A stretch of 64,000 nucleotides of DNA from Lithodes maja (taxonomy: Eukaryota; Arthropoda; Malacostraca; Decapoda; Lithodidae), in NCBI GenBank assembly GCA_037953745.1, contig JBAKBP010007402.1:36339-100338 (forward strand). The letters are read 5' to 3'. This document shows, in pieces, positions 53,101 to 64,000 of this stretch. The notes under the pieces are model-generated. The model searched no databases and had not been told where the DNA came from. It saw nothing but the letters and a program-made list of their open reading frames with translations. The position numbers and the translations under genes were made by a program. The stretch's first letter is position 1; the number at the start of each line of letters is the position of its first letter.

Positions 53101-56100
53101 GTGTTGTGTGGCTTGTTGTGTTGTGTGACTTGTTGTGTTGTGTGACTTGTTGTTTTGTGTGGCTTGTTGTGTTGTGTGACTTGTTGTGTTGTGTGACTTG
53201 CTGTGTTGTGTGGCTTATTGTGTTGTGTGACTTGTTGTGTTGTGTGACTTGTTGTGTTGTGTGACTTGTTGTGTTGTGTTGTGTGGCTTGTTGTTTTGTG
53301 TGGCTTGTTGTGTTGTGTGACTTGTTGTGTTGTGTGACTTGTTGTTGTGTGACTTGTTGTGTTGTGTTGTGTGGCTTGTTGTGTTGTGTGGCTTGTTGTG
53401 TTGTGTGGCTTGTTGTGTTTTGTGGCTTGTTGTGTTGTGTGGCTTGTTGTGTTGTGTGACTTGATGTGTTGTGTGACTTGTTGTGTCGTCTGGCTTGTTG
53501 TGTTGTGTAACTTGTTGTGTTGTGTGGCTTGTGTTGTGTGACTTTTGTGTTGTGTGACTTGTTGTGTTGTGTGGCTTGTTGTGTTGTGTCACTTGTTGTG
53601 ATGTGTTGTGTGGATTGTTGTGTTGTGTGACTTGTTGTGTTGTGTGACTTGTTGTGTTGTGTGGCTTGTTGTGTTGTGTGGCTTGTTGTGGTGTGTAGTT
53701 TGTTGTGTTGTGTGGCTTGTTGTGTTGTGTGACTTGTTGTGTTGTGTGGCTTGTTGTGTTGTGTGACTTGTTGTGTTGTGTGACTTGTTGTGTTGTGTGG
53801 CTTGTTGTATTGTGGCTTGTTGTGTTGTGTGACTTGTTGTGTTGTGTGACTTGTTGTGTTGGGTGACTTGTTGTGTTGTGTTGTGTGGCTTGTTGTGTTG
53901 TGTTGCTTGTGTTGTGTGACTTGTTGTGTTGTATGACTTGTTGTATTGTGTGGCTTGTTGTGTTGTGTGACTTGTTGTGTTGTGTGACTTGTTGTGTTGT
54001 GTGACTTGTTGTGTTGTGTGACTTGTTGTGTTGTGTGACTTGTTGTGTTGTGTGGCTTGTTGTATTGTGGCTTGTTGTGTTGTGTGACTTGTTGTGTTGT
54101 GTGACTTGTTGTGTTGGGTGACTTGTTGTGTTGTGTTGTGTGGCTTGTTGTGTTGTGTTGCTTGTGTTGTGTGACTTGTTGTGTTGTGTGACTTGTTGTG
54201 TTGTGTGGCTTGTTGTGTTGTGTGACTTGTTGTGTTGTGTGACTTGTTGTGTTGTGTGACTTATTGTGTTGTGTGACTTGTTGTGTTGTGTGACTTGTTG
54301 TGTTGTGTGACTTGTTGTGTTGTGTGGCTTGTTGTGTTGTGTGACTTGTTGTGTTGTGTGACTTGTGTTGTTTGCCTTGTGTTGTGTTATGTGGCTTGTT
54401 GTGTTGTGTGGCTTGTTATGTTGTGTGGCTTGTTGTGTTGTGTGACTTGTTAGGTTGTGTTGTGTTGTGTGACTTGCTGTGTTGTGTGACTTGTTGTGTT
54501 GTGTTGTGTGGCTTGTTGTGTTGTATGTCTTGTTGTGTTGTGTGACTTGTTGTGTTGTGTGACTTGTTGTGTTGTGTGACTTGTTGTGTTGTGTGACTTG
54601 TTGTGTTGTGTTGCTTGTTGTGTTGTGTGACTTGTTGTGTTGTGTGGCGTGTTGTGTTGTGTCACTTGTTGTGTTGTGTGACTTGTTGTGGTGTGTGGCT
54701 TGTTGTGTTGTGTGACTTGTTGTGTTGTGTGACTTGTTGTGTTGTTTGACTTGTTGTGTTGTGTGGCTTGTTGTGTTGTGTGGCTTGTTGTGTTGTGTGA
54801 CTTGTGTTGTGTGACTTGTTGTGTTGTGTGACTGGTTGTGTTGTGTTGTGTGGCTTGTTGTGTTGTGTGGCTTGTTGTGTTGTGTGGCTTGTTGTGTTGT
54901 GTGGCTTGTTGTGTAGTGTGACTTGATGTGTTGTGTGACTTGTTGTGTCGTGTGGCTTGTTGTGTTGTGTGGCTTGTTGTGTTATGTGGTTTGTTGTGTT
55001 GTGTGGCTTGTTGTGTTGTGTGACTTGTTGTGTTGTGTGGCTTGTTGTGTTGTGCGACTTTTTGTGTTGTGTGACTTGTTGTGTTGTGTGGCTTGTTGTG
55101 TTGTGTCACTTGTTGTGATGTGTTGTGTGGCTTGTTGTGTTGTGTGACTTGTTGTGTTGTGTGACTTGTTGTGTTGTGTGGCTTGTTGTGTTGTGTGGCT
55201 TGTTGTGGTGTGTAGTTTGTTGTGTTGTGTGGCTTGTTGTGTTGTGTGACTTGTTGTGTTGTGTGGCTTGTTGTGTTGTGTGACTTGTTGTGTTGTGTGA
55301 CTTGTTGTGTTGTGTGGCTTGTTGTGTTGTGTGCTTTGTTGTGTTGTGTGGCTTGTTGTGTTGTGTGAATTGTTGTGTTGTGTGGCTTGTTGTGTTGTGT
55401 GGCTTGTTGTGTTGTGTGGTTTGTTGTGTTGTGTGGTTTGTTGTGTTGTGTTGTGTGGATTGTTGTATTGTGGCTTGTTGTGTTGTGTGACTTGTGACTT
55501 GTTGTGTTGTGTTGTGTGGCTTGTTGTGTTGTGTTGTTTGTGTTGTGTGACTTATGGTGTTGTGTGACTTGTTGTGTTGTGTGACTTGTTGTGTTGTGTG
55601 ATTTGTTGTGTTGTGTGACTTGTTGTGTTGTGTGGCCTGTTGTGTTGTGTGACTTGTTTTGTTGTGTGATTTGTTGTTTTGTGTGGCTTGTTGTGTTGTG
55701 TGACTTGTTGTGTTGTGTGACTTGTTGTGTTGTGTTGTGTGGCTTGTTGTGTTGTGTGACTTGTGTTGTGTGACTTGTTGTGTTGTGTGGCTTGTTGTGT
55801 TGTGTGACTTGTTGTGTTGTGTGACTTGTTGTGTTGTTTGCCTTGTTGTGTTGTGTTGTGTGGCTTGTTGTGTTGTGTGGCTTGTTATGTTGTGTGGCTT
55901 GTTGTGTTGTGTGACTTGTTGTGTTGTGTTGCGTTGTGTGACTTGCTGTGTTGTGTGACTTGTTGTGTTGTGTTGTGTGGCTTGTTGTGTTGTGTGTCTT
56001 TTGTGTTGTGTGACTTGTTGTGTTGTGTGACTTGTTGTGTTGTGTGACTTGTTGTGTTGTGTTGCTTGTTGTGTTGGGTGACTTGTTGTGTTGTGTGACT

Positions 56101-59100
56101 TGTTGTGTTGTGTGGCTTGTTGTGTTGTGTGACTTGTTGTGTTGTTTGACTTGTTGTGTTGTGTTGTGTGGCTTGTTGTGTTGTGTGGCTTGTTGTGTTG
56201 TGTGACTTGTTGTGTTGTGTGACTTGTTGTGTTGTGTGACTTGTTGTGTTGTGTGGCTTGTTGTGTTGTGTGGCTTGTTGTGTTGTGTGGCTTGTTGTGT
56301 TGTGTGGCTTGTTGTGTTGTGTGACTTGATGTGTTGTGTGACTTGTTGTGTTGTGTGGCTTGTTGTGTTGTGTGGCTTGTTGTGTTGTGTGGTTTGTTGT
56401 GTTGTGTGGCTTGTTGTGTTGTGTGACTTGTTGTGTTGTGTGGCTTGCTGTGTTGTGTGACTTGTTGTGTTGTGTGACTTGTTGTGTTGTGTGACTTGTT
56501 GTGTTGTGTGACTTGTTGTGTTGTGTGGCTTGTTGTGTTGTGTGACTTGTTGTGTTGTGTGACATGTGTTGTTTGCCTTGTGTTGTGTTATGTGGCTTGT
56601 TGTGTTGTGTGGCTTGTTATGTTGTGTGGCTTGTTGTGTTGTGTGACTTGTTAGGTTGTGTTGTGTTGTGTTGTGTGACTTGCTGTGTTGTGTGACTTGT
56701 TGTGTCGTGTTGTGTGGCTTGTTGTGTTGTATGTGTTGTTGTGTTGTGTGACTTGTTGTGTTGTGTGACTTGTTGTGTTGTGTGACTTGTTGTGTTGTGT
56801 GACTAGTTGTGTTGTGTTGCTTGTTGTGTTGTGTGACTTGTTGTGTTGTGTGGCTTGTTGTGTTGTGTCACTTGTTGTGTTGTGTGACTTGTTGTGGTGT
56901 GTGGCTTGTTGTGTTGTGTGTCTTGTTGTGTTGTGTGACTTGTTGTGTTGTTTGACTTGTTGTGTTGTGTGGCTTGTTGTGTTGTGTGGCTTGTTGTGTT
57001 GTGTGACTTGTTGTGTTGTGTGACTTGTTGTGTTGTGTGACTTGTTGTGTTGTGTGGCTTGTTGTGTTGTGTGGCTTGTTGTGTTGTGTGGCTTGTTGTG
57101 TTGTGTGGCTTGTTGTGGTGTGTAATTTGTTGTGTTGTGTTGTGTGGTTTGTTGTGTTGTGTGGCTTGTTGTGTTGTGTGACTTGTTGTGTTGTGTGGCT
57201 TGTTGTGTTGTGTGACTTGTTGTGTTGTGTGGCTTGTTGTGTTGTGTCACTTGTTGTGATGTGTTGTGTGGCTTGTTGTGTTGTGTGACTTGTTGTGTTG
57301 TGTGACTTGTTGTGTTGTGTGGCTTGTTGTGTTGTGTGGCTTGTTGTGGTGTATAATTTGTTGTGTTGTGTGGCTTGTTGTGTTGTGTGACTTGTTGTGT
57401 TGTGTGGCTTGTTGTGTTGTGTGACTTGTTGTGTTGTGTGACTTGTTGTGTTGTGTGGCTTGTTGTGTTGTGTGGCTTGGTGTGCTGTGTGGTTTGTTGT
57501 GTTGTGTGGCTTGTTGTGTTGTGTGAATTGTTGTGTTGTGTGGCTTGTTGTGTTGTGTGGCTTGTTGTGTTGTGTGGTTTGTTGTGTTGTGTGACTTGTT
57601 GTGTTGTGTGGTTTGTTGTGTTGTGTTGTGTGGCTTGTTGTATTGTGGCTTGTTGTGTTGTGTGACTTGTGACTTGTTGTGTTGTTTTGTGTGGCTTGTT
57701 GTGTTGTGTTGTTTGTGTTGTGTGACTTATGGTGTTGTGTGACTTGTTGTGTTGTGTGACTTGTTGTGTTGTGTGATTTGTTGTGTTGTGTGACTTTTTG
57801 TGTTGTGTGGCCTGTTGTGTTGTGTGACTTGTTTTGTTGTGTGATTTGTTGTTTTGTGTGGCTTGTTGTGTTGTGTGACTTGTTGTGTTGTGTGACTTGT
57901 TGTGTTGTGTTGTGTGGCTTGTTGTGTTGTGTGACTTGTATTGTGTGACTTGTTGTGTTGTGTGGCTTGTTGTGTTGTGTGACTTGTTGTGTTGTGTGAC
58001 TTGTTGTGTTGTTTGCCTTGTTGTGTTGTGTTGTGTGGCTTGTTGTGTTGTGTGGCTTGTTATGTTGTGTGGCTTGTTGTGTTGTGTGACTTGTTGTGTT
58101 GTGTTGCGTTGTGTGACTTGCTGTGTTGTGTGACTTGTTGTGTTGTGTTGTGTGGCTTGTTGTGTTGTGTGTCTTGTTGTGTTGTGTGACTTGTTGTGTT
58201 GTGTGACTTGTTGTGTTGTGTGACTTGTTGTGTTGTGTTGCTTGTTGTGTTGTGTGACTTGTTGTGTTGTGTGACTTGTTGTGTTGTGTGGCTTGTTGTG
58301 TTGTGTGACTTGTTGTGTTGTTTGACTTGTTGTGTTGTGTTGTGTGGCTTGTTGTGTTGTGTGGCTTGTTGTGTTGTGTGACTTGTTGTGTTGTGTGACT
58401 TGTTGTGTTGTGTGACTTGTTGTGTTGTGTGACTTGTTGTGTTGTGTTGTGTGGCTTGTTGTGTTGTGTGGCTTGTTGTGTTGTGTGGCATGTTGTGTTG
58501 TGTGGCTTGTTGTGTTGTGTGACTTGATGTGTTGTGTGACTTGTTGTGTTGTGTGGCTTGTTGTGTTGTGTGGCTTGTTGTGTTGTGTGGTTTGTTGTGT
58601 TGTGTGGCTTGTTGTGTTGTGTGACTTGTGTTGTGTGGCTTTTTGTGTTGTGTGACTTTTTGTGTTGTGTGACTTGTTGTGTTGTGTGGCTTGTGTTGTG
58701 TCACTTGTTGTGTTGTGTGATTTGTTGTGTTGTGTGACTTGTTGTGTTGTGTGGCTTGTTGTGTTGTGTGACTTGTTGTGTTGTGTGACTTGTTGTGTTG
58801 TGTGACTTGTTTTATTGTGTGGCTTGTTGTGTTGTGTTCTGTGGCTTGTTGTGTTGTGTTGTGTGGCTTGTTGTGTTGTGTGGCTTGTTGTGTTGTGCTG
58901 TGTGGCTTGTTGTGTTGTGTGGCTTGTTGTGTTGTGTTGTGTGGCTTGTTGTGTTGTGTGGCTTGTTGTGTTGTGTTGTGTGACTTGTTGTGTTGTGTGA
59001 TTTGTTGTGTTGTGTGACTTGTTGTGTTGTGTGACTTGTTGTGTTGTGTCACTTGTTGTGATGTGTTGTGTGGATTGTTGTGTTGTGTGACTTGTTGTGT

Positions 59101-60898
59101 TGTGTGACTTGTTGTGTTGTGTGACTTGTTGTGTTTTGTGGCTTGTTGTGTTGTGTGACTTGTTGTGTTGTGTGACTTGTTGTGTTGTGTGACTTGTTGT
59201 GTTGTGTGACTTGTTGTGTTGTGTGACCCTTTGTGTTGTGTGACTTGTTGTGTTGTGTGACCCTTTGTGTTGTGTTGTGTGGCTTATTGTGTTGTGTGAC
59301 TTGTTGTGTTGTGTGACTTGTTGTGTTGTGTGACTTGTTGTGTTGTGTTGTGTGGCTTGTTGTTTTGTGTGGCTTGTTGTGTTGTGTGACTTGTTGTGTT
59401 GTGTGACTTGTTGTTGTGTGACTTGTTGTGTTGTGTTGTGTGGCTTGTTGTGTTGTGTGGCTTGTTGTGTTTTGTGGCTTGTTGTGTTGTGTGGCTTGTT
59501 GTGTTGTGTGACTTGATGTGTTGTGTGACTTGTTGTGTCGTGTGGCTTGTTGTGTTGTGTGACTTGTTGTGTTGTGTGGCTTGTGTTGTGTGACTTTTGT
59601 GTTGTGTGACTTGTTGTGTTGTGTGGCTTGTTGTGTTGTGTCACTTGTTGTGATGTGTTGTGTGGATTGTTGTGTTGTGTGACTTGTTGTGTTGTGTGAC
59701 TTGTTGTGTTGTGTGGCTTGTTGTGTTGTGTGGCTTGTTGTGGTGTGTAGTTTGTTGTGTTGTGTGGCTTGTTGTGTTGTGTGACTTGTTGTGTTGTGTG
59801 GCTTGTTGTGTTGTGTGACTTGTTGTGTTGTGTGACTTGTTGTGTTGTGTGGCTTGTTGTATTGTGGCTTGTTGTGTTGTGTGACTTGTTGTGTTGTGTG
59901 ACTTGTTGTGTTGGATGACTTGTTGTGTTGTGTTGTGTGGCTTGTTGTGTTGTGTTGCTTGTGTTGTGTGACTTGTTGTGTTGTGTGACTTGTTGTGTTG
60001 TGTGGCTTGTTGTGTTGTGTGACTTGTTGTGTTGTGTGACTTGTTGTGTTGTGTGGCTTGTTGTGTTGTGTGACTTATTGTGTTGTGTGACTTGTTGTGT
60101 TGTGTGACTTGTTGTGTTGTGTGACTTGTTGTGTTGTGTGGCTTGTTGTGTTGTGTGACTTGTTGTGTTGTGTGACTTGTGTTGTTTGCCTTGTGTTGTG
60201 TTATGTGGCTTGTTGTGTTGTGTGGCTTGTTATGTTGTGTGGCTTGTTGTGTTGTGTGACTTGTTAGGTTGTGTTGTGTTGTGTTGTGTGACTTGCTGTG
60301 TTGTGTGACTTGTTGTGTTGTGTTGTGTGGCTTGTTGTGTTGTATGTCTTGTTGTGTTGTGTGACTTGTTGTGTTGTGTGACTTGTTGTGTTGTGTGACT
60401 TGTTGTGTTGTGTTGCTTGTTGTGTTGTGTGACTTGTTGTGTTGTGTGGCGTATTGTGTTGTGTCACTTGTTGTGTTGTGTGACTTGTTGTGGTGTGTGG
60501 CTTGTTGTGTTGTGTGACTTGTTGTGTTGTGTGACTTGTTGTGTTGTTTGACTTGTTGTGTTGTGTGGCTTGTTGTGTTGTGTGGCTTGTTGTGTTGTGT
60601 GACTTGTGTTGTGTGACTTGTTGTGTTGTGTGACTGGTTGTGTTGTGTTGTGTGGCTTGTTGTGTTGTGTGGCTTGTTGTGTTGTGTGGCTTGTTGTGTT
60701 GTGTGGCTTGTTGTGTAGTGTGACTTGATGTGTTGTGTGACTTGTTGTGTCGTGTGGCTTGTTGTGTTGTGTGGCTTGTTGTGTTATGTGGTTTGTTGTG
60801 TTGTGTGGCTTGTTGTGTTGTGTGACTTGTTGTGTTGTGTGGCTTGTTGTGTTGTGTGACTTTTTGTGTTGTGTGACTTGTTGTGTTGTGTGGCTTGT

Positions 60899-62770
60899 TG
60901 TGTTGTGTCACTTGTTGTGATGTGTTGTGTGGCTTGTTGTGTTGTGTGACTTGTTGTGTTGTGTGACTTGTTGTGTTGTGTGGCTTGTTGTGTTGTGTGG
61001 CTTGTTGTGGTGTGTAGTTTGTTGTGTTGTGTGGCTTGTTGTGTTGTGTGACTTGTTGTGTTGTGTGGCTTGTTGTGTTGTGTGACTTGTTGTGTTGTGT
61101 GACTTGTTGTGGTGTGTGGCTTGTTGTGTTGTGTGCTTTGTTGTGTTGTGTGGCTTGTTGTGTTGTGTGAATTGTTGTGTTGTGTGGCTTGTTGTGTTGT
61201 GTGGCTTGTTGTGTTGTGTGGTTTGTTGTGTTGTGTGGTTTGTTGTGTTGTGTTGTGTGGATTGTTGTATTGTGGCTTGTTGTGTTGTGTGACTTGTGAC
61301 TTGTTGTGTTGTGTTGTGTGGCTTGTTGTGTTGTGTTGTTTGTGTTGTGTGACTTATGGTGTTGTGTGACTTGTTGTGTTGTGTGACTTGTTGTGTTGTG
61401 TGATTTGTTGTGTTGTGTGACTTGTTGTGTTGTGTGGCCTGTTGTGTTGTGTGACTTGTTTTGTTGTGTGATTTGTTGTTTTGTGTGGCTTGTTGTGTTG
61501 TGTGACTTGTGTTGTGTGACTTGTTGTGTTGTGTTGTGTGGCTTGTTGTGTTGTGTGACTTGTGTTGTGTGACTTGTTGTGTTGTGTGGCTTGTTGTGTT
61601 GTGTGACTTGTTGTGTTGTGTGACTTGTTGTGTTGTTTGCCTTGTTGTGTTGTGTTGTGTGGCTTGTTGTGTTGTGTGGCTTGTTATGTTGTGTGGCTTG
61701 TTGTGTTGTGTGACTTGTTGTGTTGTGTTGCGTTGTGTGACTTGCTGTGTTGTGTGACTTGTTGTGTTGTGTTGTGTGGCTTGTTGTGTTGTGTGTCTTT
61801 TGTGTTGTGTGACTTGTTGTGTTATGTGACTTGTTGTGTTGTGTCACTTGTTGTGATGTGTTGTGTGGCTTGTTGTGTTGTGTGACTTGTTGTGTTGTGT
61901 GACTTGTTGTGTTGTGTGGCTTGTTGTGTTGTGTGGCTTGTTGTGGTGTGTAGTTTGTTGTGTTGTGTGGCTTGTTGTGTTGTGTGACTTGTTGTGTTGT
62001 GTGGCTTGTTGTGTTGTGTGACTTGTTGTGTTGTGTGACTTGTTGTGTTGTGTGGCTTGTTGTGTTGTGTGCTTTGTTGTGTTGTGTGGCTTGTTGTGTT
62101 GTGTGAATTGTTGTGTTGTGTGGCTTGTTGTATTGTGTGGCTTGTTGTGTTGTGTGGTTTGTTGTGTTGTGTGGTTTGTTGTGTTGTGTTGTGTGGATTG
62201 TTGTATTGTGGCTTGTTGTGTTGTGTGACTTGTGACTTGTTGTGTTGTGTTGTGTGGCTTGTTGTGTTGTGTTGTTTGTGTTGTGTGACTTATGGTGTTG
62301 TGTGACTTGTTGTGTTGTGTGACTTGTTGTGTTGTGTGATTTGTTGTGTTGTGTGACTTGTTGTGTTGTGTGGCCTGTTGTGTTGTGTGACTTGTTTTGT
62401 TGTGTGATTTGTTGTTTTGTGTGGCTTGTTGTGTTGTGTGACTTGTGTTGTGTGACTTGTTGTGTTGTGTTGTGTGGCTTGTTGTGTTGTGTGACTTGTG
62501 TTGTGTGACTTGTTGTGTTGTGTGGCTTGTTGTGTTGTGTGACTTGTTGTGTTGTGTGACTTGTTGTGTTGTTTGCCTTGTTGTGTTGTGTTGTGTGGCT
62601 TGTTGTGTTGTGTGGCTTGTTATGTTGTGTGGCTTGTTGTGTTGTGTGACTTGTTGTGTTGTGTTGCGTTGTGTGACTTGCTGTGTTGTGTGACTTGTTG
62701 TGTTGTGTTGTGTGGCTTGTTGTGTTGTGTGTCTTTTGTGTTGTGTGACTTGTTGTGTTATGTGACTTGT
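60899..62770 (+). repeat. 936-bp higher-order tandem duplication
   Basis: The variants from about 60899 to 61834 recur from about 61835 to 62770 in the same order, including GTGCTTTG, TTATGGTG and TTGCGTTG landmarks. Confidence 0.75.
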
Positions 62771-63572
62771 TGTGTTGTGTGACTTGTTGTGTTGTGTTGC
62801 TTGTTGTGTTGGGTGACTTGTTGTGTTGTGTGACTTGTTGTGTTGTGTGGCTTGTTGTGTTGTGTGACTTGTTGTGTTGTTTGACTTGTTGTGTTGTGTT
62901 GTGTGGCTTGTTGTGTTGTGTGGCTTGTTGTGTTGTGTGACTTGTTGTGTTGTGTGACTTGTTGTGTTGTGTGACTTGTTGTGTTGTGTTGTGTGGCTTG
63001 TTGTGTTGTGTGGCTTGTTGTGTTGTGTGGCTTGTTGTGTTGTGTGGCTTGTTGTGTTGTGTGACTTGATGTGTTGTGTGACTTGTTGTGTTGTGTGGCT
63101 TGTTGTGTTGTGTGGCTTGTTGTGTTGTGTGGTTTGTTGTGTTGTGTGGCTTGTTGTGTTGTGTGACTTGTTGTGTTGTGTGGCTTGCTGTGTTGTGACT
63201 TTTTGTGTTGTGTGACTTGTTGTGTTGTGTGGCTTGTTGTGTTGTGTCACTTGTTGTGTTGTGTGATTTGTTGTGTTGTGTGACTGGTTGTGTTGTGTGG
63301 CTTGTTGTGTTGTGTGACTTGTTGTGTTGTGTGACTTGTTTTATTGTGTGGCTTGTTGTGTTGTGTTGTGTGGCTTGTTGTGTTGTGTTGTGTGGCTTGT
63401 TGTGTTGTGTGGCTTGTTGTGTTGTGCTGTGTGGCTTGTTGTGTTGTGTGGCTTGTTGTGTTGTGTGGCTTGTTGTGTTGTGTTGTGTGACTTGTTGTGT
63501 TGTGTGGCTTATTGTGTTGTGTGGCTTGTTGTGTTGTGTGGCTTGTTGTGTTGTGTGACTTGTTGTGTTGTG

Positions 63573-64000
63573 GTTGTTGCTGGTCCCCAGGCAGCTTGGC
63601 TGAACAGCCCCAAGGCCCCGAGCAAGGCCAAGGCCATAACCGAGCGCCCCCACAGATCCCTCCCTGCCTACCACAATAAAGCCTGGGTGACCGAAGCCAC
63701 TCCATGGCGGGGAGCGAAGAAGGGCGCGGAAACGCCCGGGAAACGAAAGCCCCACCCAGGGCCCTGTTCCCCTCAGCAATTATGAAGAGAAAGTTGAGAA
63801 TCAAAGGAAAAATGTGACGCTTTGGCTTCCAATCTGCCAACCTCTAGGTTGGGATATTTTGAGGTCAATCCACGGAAGAGACGCCGTCACCTGAGATCTA
63901 GAAAATATATAAGTAAAAGGAACAGCCAGAGTAAGCTATGGGTATGGCAGAGATCGCTCAGCTCTCACTCTGATAGACCAGCCGATCACCACATGACTAG
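63573..64000. repeat. 533-bp spacer, copy 6 (cut by the window end)
   Basis: Same left edge (GTTGTTGCTGGTCCCC) and derived variants as copies 2-5, with private changes GCTTGGCTGAAC and GGGATATTTT. Confidence 0.9.

Larger units (their letters stand above)
40801..63572 (+). repeat. 17-bp satellite, block 9 (22.8 kb)
   Basis: Uninterrupted satellite in one orientation with GACTTG, GGCTTG, GGTTTG and rarer landmark variants such as GTTAGGTTG (44693, 50159, 54450, 56651, 60264), CCCTTTG and TTATGGTG. Ordered series of these landmarks recur at fixed offsets of about 936, 1412, 1450 and 2430 bp and again near 5.8 kb, showing layered higher-order repeats. Confidence 0.97.

Noticed and set aside
17692..63572. 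Dozens of long open frames, some over 1000 codons, on both strands of the satellite
   Set aside because: They follow directly from a 17-bp period with few stop-creating variants; all frames give the same cyclic peptide and there is no domain, splice structure or codon bias suggesting a gene.
17692..63572. CRISPR-like array (short repeats)
   Set aside because: Units are directly adjacent with no unique spacers, and the context is a eukaryotic transposon-rich region.

Overview
The window looks like a transposon-dense, gene-poor piece of an animal nuclear genome. No ordinary host gene is supported anywhere in it. CR1-type LINEs, a 2A-bearing LINE, Tc1/mariner-like fragments, palindromic MITEs and CT/TATC microsatellites all point to a marine or arthropod-like invertebrate. 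Short TTAGG-like strings would fit an arthropod. The species assignment is inference only.

Bases 1-2900 hold an inverted-repeat block with four copies of a 75-bp GC-rich motif, then the last exon of a broken DDE transposase and a 60-bp hairpin. Bases 3387-14071 hold three retrotransposons nested inside one another. The outermost is a minus-strand LINE whose N-terminus carries a canonical 2A ribosome-skipping motif (3387-7331 plus 13642-14071). A 5'-truncated plus-strand LINE with an R2-like C-terminal zinc finger and endonuclease region (7332-8151 plus 12583-13641) is inserted in it with a target-site duplication. That LINE in turn contains an apparently full-length CR1 element (8152-12582) with ORF1 (SGNH esterase) and ORF2 (endonuclease plus reverse transcriptase). 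Bases 14072-17691 hold microsatellites, two copies of a palindromic MITE, a mariner-like MITE, an inverted pair of a hammerhead/Penelope-like motif and a tRNA-like sequence.

From 17692 to 63572 the window is one giant satellite with a 17-bp unit (CTTGTTGTGTTGTGTGG or ...GA), always in the same orientation. Its + strand is almost pure G/T. It is interrupted by six copies of a 533-bp non-satellite spacer and by three 5'-truncated minus-strand CR1 copies. Because 17 is not a multiple of 3, all three frames of a strand encode the same cyclic 17-residue peptide, which explains the very long ORFs on both strands; these are not genes. Higher-order duplications are visible at about 448, 936, 1412, 1450, 1841 and 7880 bp.

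The most informative event is a 7.88-kb tandem duplication whose middle CR1 copy (29930-32849) is a clean hybrid. Left of about 30938 it matches CR1 copy 4, and right of about 30950 it matches CR1 copy 2. This is the signature of unequal crossing-over between two CR1 insertions, with the switch placed in a roughly 12-bp interval.
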